Shown here: positions 56,704 to 64,000 of the stretch, in pieces | Layout of the letters: every line of letters begins with the position of its first letter | Position numbering within the stretch: the first letter of the stretch is position 1 | Assembly: GCA_932521035.1 (NCBI GenBank) | Contig: OW051492.1 | Span: forward strand, 9,610,001-9,674,000 | DNA: 64,000 nucleotides | Reading direction: 5' to 3' | Source: Oscheius dolichura | Lineage: Eukaryota > Nematoda > Chromadorea > Rhabditida > Rhabditidae | The notes under the pieces: generated by a model | What the model was told of the DNA's origin: nothing | The model's input: only the letters and a program-made list of their open reading frames with translations | Database searches by the model: none | Program-made: the position numbers and the translations under genes

Positions 56704-57589
56704 ATGGTTGTTCAACAATTTGTATTTTCTTTCCTTCTGCTAATTTCGCCCTGCCTAGGATGTATAGCTACCGTATCACGTGAGTTCCATAGTCAATTTC
56801 TTACGGGCGCAGGAGATTGTTTCTTTCAGCAGACGATGGAAGAACCACTACCACCGCCTCTACTTCTACAATTTCTCCGACTTCTACGACAACTGTCACG
56901 ACGACGACAACGACTACCGGTAATTTCTGCTCTATTTCCTTTGTCCAATGAGTTCAAATTCTTAAAAAAAGAGAAAAAAATTCTAGCTGCCTGCCTCGCT
57001 GGCTGGGTTTTCTTTCCCACGACTAATTTCTGCTATCTTCTGTTGGACAGCATGGGACGGACTCCCGCCGCGAGTCAAAGCTACTGTCAATCTTTGACAA
57101 CAGGAAGTAATTTAGTTTCTATGCACAGTCAAGCAGAGAATGATTTCGTGGTCAGCCTCACTTCTCCAGGATTACCGGCAAAGAGGCGGGTTTTATTTTT
57201 CCTGAAAAAATCTGAAACTTTTAGAGTTCTTGTTGGAGCAGAAAGAATAGCACCAGTGGGTAATGCCTTTGCATATTTGGACAATTCTCCGGTCAGTTTA
57301 CGGCCAATTAATACAAATGTACTGTTTTCAGTACGATTATAATAATTTTATTGTAGGTGAGCCGAATAATTACCTGGGTCTAGAGAGTTGCGTCACTGTA
57401 AGTCTATCTTATCTTAAAAATTCACTTCAGAACCGTTTCCTTTTCTTTAAAGAGAACATTTCTTTTCATTTTCAGATGTCCACTGATGTAGCGATGATCT
57501 TGTCAGTCGTTTATCCTCGCGGGACTTGGAATGATGTTCCCTGCACTGATCCTTTTGATTATTTTGTCTGCAAAGCACCCAAATTATAA
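56704..57589 (+). CDS. secreted C-type lectin with EPN and WND motifs
   Basis: Exons 56704-56779 (signal peptide MVVQQFVFSFLLLISPCLGC; an upstream in-frame ATG at 56665 is possible), 56830-56919 (Thr/Ser linker), 56987-57291, 57332-57397 and 57476-57589. The domain reads CLAGWVFFPTTNFCYLLLDS, SQSYCQSLTTGSNLVSMHSQ, AENDFVV, VLVGAERIAP, YDYNNFIVGEPNNYLGLESC and GTWNDVPCTDPFDYFVCKAP. Unlike the 9-22 kb lectins it has both EPN and WND, the pair that predicts calcium-dependent mannose-type binding. The stretch KRRVLFFLKKSETFRVL looks like a small retained intron but stays in frame. Confidence 0.85.
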
Positions 57590-57766
57590 CATTTCCTCGT
57601 CATAACGGGAGTCAAGGTTCCTCGAAGACTAGGCAGGGCGTTACGATCTGTAAACGGGATCCTCCAATCGTCTTCCCTTCTGCCTCGCCAGGTTCTCTTC
57701 TCCCACAAAGAGAGATGAATAAGACTAAAAACGTTTTATATCGTAGAAATGGGTGATCAAATCTCA

Positions 57767-58455
57767 TCAAATACGAAACTTATGGATTTCTGGATTGTGC
57801 TGAGCGGAGATGACGACATTATGAACGCATTTGGGGATACAGGCTCCGTTCTCGAAATCGTGCTCCATCATAACCTAAAAACCAGATGTTTTATCGTTTT
57901 TCAATCAACAAATTAATAGGAATCGCCAGAATAACTTCGCGAATTCGATTCCCGCACTCAATAAAAACTTTTTTTTTTTCTGAATTGCCTACTTGTGTTT
58001 TTGAATCCAGACGAAGCCAGGCAATTTCTCCACTTTGTCTAAGCGAATGAAGCCTGTTGTTCAGCTGATGAGCCAGGACAATAGTCATCGGCATGGCCTC
58101 TTCCGTCTCGTCCGTCGCATAACCAAACATCATTCCCTGATCACCGGCTCCTACATCATCCTCTGATTTATTTTCATGAACACCCGCGGTAATTTCTGGT
58201 GACTGTTGTCCCAGAGCGATCATAACATTACAGCTTCGATAGTCGAGACCTGAAATTTTACATTTTAGAGAAGTTTTTCGCCGGGAGGGATTTGCAAAAC
58301 GTTTGTAAGACGTTTACAAGCAATAAAAATGGATAACTCGTACCTTTTTCCGAACTATCGTACCCAATCTTTTTGATGACATTTCTAATAATCAATTTGG
58401 GCTTTTGACGTAATTTCTCCGCACAGCATTACCATTCCCGTGGTAGTGACCGTTT
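57767..58455 (-). pseudogene. truncated S-adenosylmethionine synthetase
   Basis: Reads TGMVMLCGEITSKAQIDY, then in a shifted frame NVIKKIGYDSSEKG, then across an intron [60 protein letters not shown] and [18 protein letters not shown] further exon gives VMMEHDFENGACIPKCVHNV and VISAQHNPEI before a stop at 57767. These are unmistakable middle-domain motifs of the enzyme (GAGDQG, GYATDE). The N-terminal ATP-site region and the whole C-terminal third are absent, and the frame breaks after AQIDY with loss of about three residues. It is a gene fragment, not a working enzyme. Confidence 0.85.
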
Positions 58456-59056
58456 AAAATAATAATTTGTTCGTGTTAACAATTTTTCTCTGTCTCGTAT
58501 CGTTTATCTCTTCGGCTAGAACTTTCAGGACGCCTTTCCCTTTGATTTTTCGATCTGGTCTGTAACCTGTTGAACAAATATTTCAAGTTGCGTAGAATTT
58601 TCAAAGTAAAGAGATCAAACCAATAAAAAGAGGCGGACCTCTTTTCCAATTGGCTTTGAAAACGTAAAAAAATTTCTTTTTGACCATGGATCATCTAATT
58701 TGTGTCAATGCAACGAAGAAAATGCGTCAGCTTGTCGTCCCTAGCAAAATTTACCACGCAAGAAGGCCAAAATTAATTCAAATTTCCTTGAACGATAATG
58801 AGGAATCGGCGGCCTATTACGCCCCGTATTTCTGTGGTATGTTGTCAAAAGAACTTTGCATGTAAAAATGATAATTGCGCCAATAAATGAGGTTATATTC
58901 GACCGGTGGGAAAACGTACAACTCAAAGCTCGCTCCAGTTGTCATTCTCGTTGTTTCAGTACACGACAGTTTTATTTTATGGGATTCATAGGTCTGCGGA
59001 TCAAATTGTAAGTTTTTTCCCTTGAAATCGCTCAGCAGCAATCTCCCATAATTCAG
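58456..59056. other. upstream of the chemoreceptor gene at 59 kb; possible first exon
   Basis: A plus-strand frame from ATG 58685 reads MDHLICVNATKKMRQLVVPS and SLNDNEESAAYYAPYFC up to a GTATGT donor at about 58836. A minus-strand frame at 59146-58880 is also long. Neither could be tied to a family. Confidence 0.3.
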
Positions 59057-61633
59057 ATTTGATGTGGATGAATCCAATCCATGGCCCCATCCGTCTGAAT
59101 TCATCGTTTTTATGCACTGTACTTCGAGTATTTCCGTCTCGATCACCCTATTCGCTGCCTACTGTATCGTTTATAAAAGTGGTCAAATGGCCAAAACCTA
59201 TAAAAGTCTGCTATTGATCCATTTAGCCTGGTAAGAGCAGATCAAAGAAAAAAACGATATAGTCTGTCAAGAAAAAAGACGGCATTAAAGGTCTCCCAAA
59301 TTTAGCCGAAGAGCGCGGTGACAGCCAACTTTTTGGCGACTACCATGCAAAAATTGCCTGTAAGCACGACCCACTGCTAAAATTGGAGACTTTTAATGCC
59401 GTCTTTTTTTTTGACAGACTATATTCTTAGGACCTTCACCCATGAGATCAACTGTAATACTTTGGTAACACCGGTCGTTTTTACCCCCTTCAAGGCAGGC
59501 TATTATAATGGCCTCTTTGAATATTTTGGAGTCCCGCCACGATATACGATTACTTTTAGTTTTGCTCTGATCGGAGGTGAGTCCATTTTCAGACGGTTTC
59601 GGATCAAAGAATTCAATAAGTTGTGTAAATTTATTTCCCTCTTTTGCATAAAATCGCCCGTTTCTTATTAAAAATCCCGAGATTGTATTAGTTTCTGCTC
59701 TCTCAGCTGGCCACAACGGGATCATTTATGATTGCGGGTCATAAAGAAGAAATTTCCGAATCACTTGTTAGAGACGTAGTTCAAAGTCGAGATTTTTTAG
59801 CTGTAAATAGGTAAAAATAGGGTTTAACGGGAGTAAACGTCAATTGTAGTCCATTTCCAACGGAAAAGTAACGCGAAATTCGAGTTATTTTGTATTTTGA
59901 TAGAGAGAGCCATTTTTTTTATCGCCGTCGCGCCGCGCCGAGACTCGAAGAGAGGTATTTGGGTTGGAAATGGACTAAATGGCTGATGGTGTTAATTACT
60001 TACGTCAAAGACGGCTCTATTCTTCAGTCCGACGGGCAGGATTTGCCAAATAGGTCTCGAGGAGAAAAATTTACTGTAACCCTATCCGTTGGAAAATAAC
60101 TACAGATGTGCCTTCTCCAAAAAATTCCCAGATTCTTCCTTTTCCAGCCAATTTGCTCTCGTTCACTCAACTCTTTGCCTTCCGTCTCTATTCCGTCCTC
60201 CCTCCTTCCAGCCGATTTCACAATCGCTTCTTTGCTACTCATTTTTTTATTCTATTCTACCTCATAATTATCCTTTATATTGGTATTCCGACTTATATTA
60301 TGTACGAAGAGAACGCCGACCGCCTTGCCGTCGCTACAGAGGTACTGTATTCCAATATAAATAATCAAATAAACTACAGCAATGGGGCCACATACCTAAA
60401 CAGCTGTATCAATGGAATGTGCTCTTTTTTGCTCGATCTCTTCGCAATAATTTGATAGCTATAGCATTTATCATCGCAATTAGCTTCATTGCTCTCTGTT
60501 CCAGTATTTTAGCCGTCTCTACTTTCATTGTTATTTGGTAAGGAAGACCGTCTGATAGTTTTCTGGGACAGTTTCACATACCAAATTGAAGCCTGCCTGC
60601 GGCATGTCGACTTCGGAGCCCCAACCAGGGAGGGGGGTGGTTGTCCGCTGAAAAATAACATAAATATTAGTTGAATAACAAAGGCGGAACTTAGTTACGC
60701 AAAAAAAATTAACCCGGAACTTATTTACGGAAGAAAAAAATAGACCGGAACTTAGTTACGGCGCCTCCCGGAATTCTCACTGGGAGTTACGGCGTAACTA
60801 AGTTCCGGCAGCCAGGTGCTGCACTTCGATAAAGAAAAAAAGGGCAAAAAATCAAAAGAAAAAAATGAGTTTGGCTGAATAATAAATAAATAATAAATTT
60901 TAAACAAATGCTCATGAGCTGCAACTTCTGCAGCTGTGTTTCTCAGACGATGGGCTTCAATTTGGTATATCAAACTCACAGAACAGGACATGGTTGAGAA
61001 ATAACCAAGGTTGATAAACGTAGATCAATACGTCATAAACGGCGCGCCACAAAAATTGGCACGTCACGAATTGGCGTTTCGGGCCATGCATGATTTTCAT
61101 GGCTTTTTATTTGTGATTTTTTGTTGTTTCTGATTAACAATTTTTTACCTCTAAAATCTACAGAACTTGTTCCAGGAACCATAAAGCCATGTCAGTTCAG
61201 ACGAAGAGAATGCAATGGATGTTATTCTGGGCTCTAGTTACCCAGGTTTGTATTTCCTTCATCGTTTAATTCTCATTTCCAGGTCATTGCCTACAGTCTC
61301 TTCATCTTTTTCCCAAGTTTGATAGTCCTCGCCGGTGCTGTTTTCTTTGATTTTTTGCCTATTGCCTTCTCCAACGGTCTCGTTTTCCTGATGTCCGTTT
61401 CCGGAACCTCAGACACCTTTGCCATGTTGGGTTTGACAAGAAGTTATCGAGTCTTTGTGGCTCATAATGCCAACCGGGTATTGCTGGCCCTGGGATTGAG
61501 CAAAGGACTCGACTCGACCGAAGGAACACCAGTGGCCTCGACCTCGGGAAATCTTCGAAATCTCCAGAATAATCAAAATAATGATCCAAGTGATTCGATT
61601 AACCCGGCTCCAATTGGCCAAGCTCCTGCATAA
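59057..61633 (+). CDS. seven-transmembrane chemoreceptor (Srh/Sri-like), start unresolved
   Basis: Pieces in order: SEFIVFMHCTSSISVSITLF, AAYCIVYKSGQMAKTYKSLL and LLIHLAW (to 59230); YILRTFTHEINCNTLVTPVV and FKAGYYNGLFEYFGVPPRYT (to 59576); ESHFFYRRRAAPRLEER (about 59905-59955); FHNRFFATHFFILFYLIIIL and PTYIMYEENADRLAVATE (to about 60341); LYQWNVLFFARSLRNNLIAI, AFIIAISFIALCSSILAVST and FIVIW (60401-60539); NHKAMSVQTKRMQWMLFWAL (61168 on); VIAYSLFIFFPSLIVLAGAV, FSNGLVFLMSVSGTSDTFAM, LGLTRSYRVF; Gln/Asn-rich tail to 61633. The second join is one base out of phase, and its acceptor lies in an inverted repeat, so the gene may be damaged. It resembles the minus-strand gene at 62.6-63.9 kb exon by exon. 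Confidence 0.75.
59254..59431. repeat. hairpin insertion spanning a splice acceptor of the chemoreceptor
   Basis: GATATAGTCTGTCAAGAAAA AGACGGCATTAAAGGTCTCC (59254-59297) is almost perfectly inverted at 59388-59430 (GGAGACTTTTAATGCCGTCT ... GACAGACTATATTC). The distal arm supplies the only usable AG acceptor of exon 2 of the chemoreceptor. Confidence 0.8.
60673..60816. repeat. repeat built from CCGGAACTTAGTTACG units and their inverse
   Basis: Three forward units (GCGGAACTTAGTTACG, CCGGAACTTATTTACG, CCGGAACTTAGTTACG) are followed by one inverted unit (CGTAACTAAGTTCCGG) near 60793. It lies in the long chemoreceptor intron 60540-61167. Confidence 0.75.
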
Positions 61634-62099
61634 ATCAGATAACTTTCGTATAAATTGTTTTTTATTATACAGCGCATCAGCTTGGAACTATTGTTTTTAT
61701 TAGATAAACTACGGCAACATTTTTGAAAGTGATTTCTTTTTTGAATTTGGCAGTACTTTTAGGACATAACTGCCAACTGAAAATTGTTTCAGAGAAGCGT
61801 TTCTTTGGTTTTTTTCCTTTCTTTGGAGAATGAACGCCTGTAGGAGACGAGGAATCCATTGGATGAGTTATAAACGATGAATTTTACCGGCTAGATTCAT
61901 TCAAAGAAGATGTTTGCTGTCACCTGACGAGAAATATTCCTTCTTGCCCGTTTCATCTGTCGCCAAAATCAATCCGTCTTTCAAATTATCGCGTCCCCCC
62001 ATCCAAAGCTCTGGTTTCTGTCTTCGCTTTGCGTTGTACTCCTCAATATAAAGGAACCGTTCTTCTCTTTTCGATTCCAGACGTACTTCCGCTCTCCAA
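61634..62099. other. intergenic
   Basis: A minus-strand 60-residue basic frame at 61859-61677 (MDSSSPTGVHSPKKGKKPKK) has an ATG but no support beyond its length. Otherwise nothing seen. Confidence 0.3.
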
Positions 62100-62513
62100 A
62101 TGTCGGCCGACGCTGTCTCCGCTGCTCAGAAGAAGGTCGACTTCGATCTGCCGGCCAACGACGATGACGAGAAGACGGCCGACGAGGTGCAGGTCTCCGC
62201 CCTTGGAATCTCAGCTGACGACGATGAGTACTCCGAGGTTCTTCCCTTTCCAACTGCTGACGACATGATGGAAACTATGAAGACGATTGTCAGGATTGCT
62301 TGGGAATGGTATGAAATTGGACAAGAGAAGATGTACCAAATGAAGAAGCTCCACGACGAGAAGAGACGCCCATCGACCGCTGCAGTTAACCGGAAAGCAA
62401 AGAAAACCGGAAACAACAACAGCGCAGACCCCATGAATTTTCTACTTTTCAGTCTCTTTGGCTTCATTTCTGCTCTTTGTCTTATCTCTGTCTTTGCTGC
62501 CCTTTCTTCATAA
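62100..62513 (+). CDS. small acidic tail-anchored protein
   Basis: Single-exon frame of 137 residues. The N-terminus is acidic (MSADAVSAAQKKVDFDLPAN, DDDEKTADEVQ, ADDDEYSEVLPFP), the middle has a likely helix (MMETMKTIVRIAWEWYEIGQ), then a basic stretch (DEKRRPSTAAVNRKAKKTG), and it ends with one membrane helix (FLLFSLFGFISALCLISVFA). The layout predicts a C-terminal membrane anchor with a cytosolic head. The ATG is in good context (CAAATGTCG). No family is recognised, and the lack of introns is unusual here. Confidence 0.6.
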   Translation: MSADAVSAAQKKVDFDLPANDDDEKTADEVQVSALGISADDDEYSEVLPFPTADDMMETMKTIVRIAWEWYEIGQEKMYQMKKLHDEKRRPSTAAVNRKAKKTGNNNSADPMNFLLFSLFGFISALCLISVFAALSS

Positions 62514-62615
62514 ATTCATAAATATTTTGAAACAGTTTTTATTTTAATTTTTACAGTAGTCTTTGACTATTCAGAGTTATCGAGGAAAAAAGCGATTAGG
62601 CTCCAAGAAAGCTGT

Positions 62616-63931
62616 TTATTCCGGGAAAAATTCAATAATCAGTGGTCGGTGAATACTGTAAACAACGGAGGAGCATTCCACAGCTGCGGGAGAACGGAGC
62701 GTAAGGAAGTTGACTAGCAGCCGGAAGCCGCTGGCCACGGTTTGTCGATAGGATTTCGTACACGCAATCAGGGCTACGGTGTCAGCAAAACCGGATAGCC
62801 ACAAAAGGAAGACAATTCCATTGGAAAACCCTGCAAATAAAGATTGAAAATGATAGAGAAAAGGGTCTGGGAAGGATCTGAAGCTCCATTGCTAGCAGAA
62901 AGCCTTTCGACGAGGAATTTTCGTTTTTTTTTTCTCGAAGAAATAGACTTTTTATATGGGTTTACGGTATTTCCGAAAGTCAAGGAAGGGCTCAGGTCCC
63001 TCTTGGTCCTGTCCCCTTTGAAAACGCCGAGCCTTGGCGGCTGGCTTACCAATTGGAAGATAATCAAAGAGCATCGCTCCACAAAGAATCGTCCAGCAGG
63101 GAATAAAGAGACAAAAAATGAAGACTACCGCCTGAAATGGAAAACGTTTTCTATGGAATCTTAGAAAAGAAAAAGCAATTAGACTCCGACCTGAATAATG
63201 AGGGCACGAGTCAGTCTTTTATGCATCTTTTGGACTTCCTCACTCATTGCCGGTCGCCGCCTAAAAAACTTTACTGGTTACTGTAACTTTTTGTGAAGTA
63301 CGGAATCGGCTGTCTATCTACCGTAATCTTGACTCCATTATCGCCAGGTGACTTACTTAATTACGAACAATGTTCCCAGTCCAAGGAGCACCGCAGTCAT
63401 AGCGATGAATGAGGTCAATGTAATAAATGAAATTACGACGAAATTATTCTTGGTAACTCTGGCAAAAAAGATAAGATTTCCTTGGTCTAATTGGAGAGGA
63501 ATGTGACCCCATTGCTGAAAAAAAGAATTTAATTCTCAGCAGATCACCGACCTCTTGGGCGACCATTTTTCTGTCGACGTTTTCGTCATAAATTACGAAA
63601 GTTGCCAGAGCGACGTAACTGATTGAGATGAGATAAAGAAAAACGAATCCCGCGAGGAGGAGCCATTTCTTGCTATAAACAAGTTGCAACTGTAAAACGG
63701 AGCACAGACGATATAGGAAGAGGCAGAGGATTGAGATCATGTTGACTAAAATTGGAAGAGAATACGAGCTGCTCTTATCCCCTACCCATGATAATTACAA
63801 ACCAGATTAATATGGTAAACCGGGGTGAAATGTGAAAATAGTCGACGAGGCCAGAACAATAGCCAGCTTTAAAGGGGACAAAAATGACGGGAACGGCGAG
63901 AGTGCTGGCGAGAAGTTCGAGCAAAAATGAC
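62616..63931 (-). CDS. seven-transmembrane chemoreceptor (Srh/Sri-like), 5' end outside window or unresolved
   Basis: Exons 63931-63786, 63745-63552, 63514-63357, 63260-63191, 63131-63050 and 62830-62616 all join in phase. Motifs: LASTLAVPVIFVPFKAGYCS, GLVDYFHISPRFTILIWFVI, KKWLLLAGFVFLYLISISYV, ATFVIYDENVDRKMVAQE, LIFFARVTKNNFVVISFITL, MSEEVQKMHKRLTRALIIQ, AVVFIFCLFIPCWTILCGAM, LFDYLPI and FLLWLSGFADTVALIACTKS YRQTV. The helix-6 entry (QKMHKRLTRALIIQ) and helix-7 end (ACTKSYR) are the hallmarks of these nematode receptors. It converges on the related gene at 59.0-61.6 kb. The first exon (N-terminus and TM1) should lie beyond 63931. Confidence 0.88.
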
Positions 63932-64000
63932 CTGGAATCCTTTATTCAAACGGGAATTAAGAGCCGGTCTCTGTAAGATTTGAGCAGCCTCGCGAGGGGC

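Noticed and set aside
57195-57227. Small intron in the lectin at 56.7 kb
   Set aside because: Splicing GTTTTATTTT...TTTTAG would break the phase, whereas read-through stays in frame.

Overview
The window looks like nuclear DNA of a nematode, most likely a Caenorhabditis-like rhabditid. Genes are split by very short introns (often 37-50 bases) that begin GTRAG and end TTTTCAG or TTTTAG. The gene families also fit: a DEG/ENaC channel, an expanded cluster of secreted C-type lectins, a small SH2 tyrosine kinase, a CPEB protein and seven-transmembrane chemoreceptors. All gene models here were spliced by hand from reading frames and splice signals. Exon edges are good where a family is recognised and tentative elsewhere.

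Layout. 1-0.9 kb: 3' end of an unidentified gene. 1.1-5.0 kb (minus): complete DEG/ENaC channel with three hairpin repeats in its introns. 5.3-9.1 kb: mostly repeats and unassigned sequence. 9.2-22.5 kb: six C-type lectin genes (one on the minus strand with broken frames), interrupted by a minus-strand kinase-Kelch fusion gene (14.7-16.9 kb) and a small defensin-like peptide gene (18.1 kb). 23.4-30.0 kb: a complete 18-exon AMPA/kainate-type glutamate receptor with a lysine at the pore Q/R site. 30.1-32.8 kb (minus): an SLC7 amino-acid transporter. 32.9-35.2 kb: no gene recognised. 35.3-43.3 kb: small unidentified genes, several with one-base frame breaks, a 0.7 kb duplicated repeat, and an SH2 tyrosine kinase whose DFG aspartate is replaced by valine. 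44.0-47.8 kb: two tandem acidic proteins that share a nearly identical 5' leader and start. 48.5-49.9 kb (minus): CPEB. 50.2-52.7 kb: an RG-rich protein and small exons. 52.9-54.4 kb: a chemoreceptor. 55-58.5 kb: gene fragments, a calcium-type C-type lectin and a truncated S-adenosylmethionine synthetase pseudogene. 59.0-63.9 kb: two related convergent chemoreceptor genes with a small tail-anchored protein gene between them.

Much of the non-coding DNA is made of short inverted-repeat elements. At least four families recur: the CACCCGTAAAATCTCGGCA hairpin; a ~210 bp element with the end GGCGCGCTGTAAC; a ~0.7 kb GC-rich element present twice in full and once in part; and the TAGACCTTTAAA word. 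The 36-54 kb part is more AT-rich, uses TTTTAG acceptors far more often and largely lacks these repeats, so the window has two compositional regimes.

The lectins and the defensin-like peptide form a plausible secreted host-defence block. The glutamate receptor, DEG/ENaC channel and chemoreceptors are neuronal or sensory functions. I see no operon-like pathway linking the rest.
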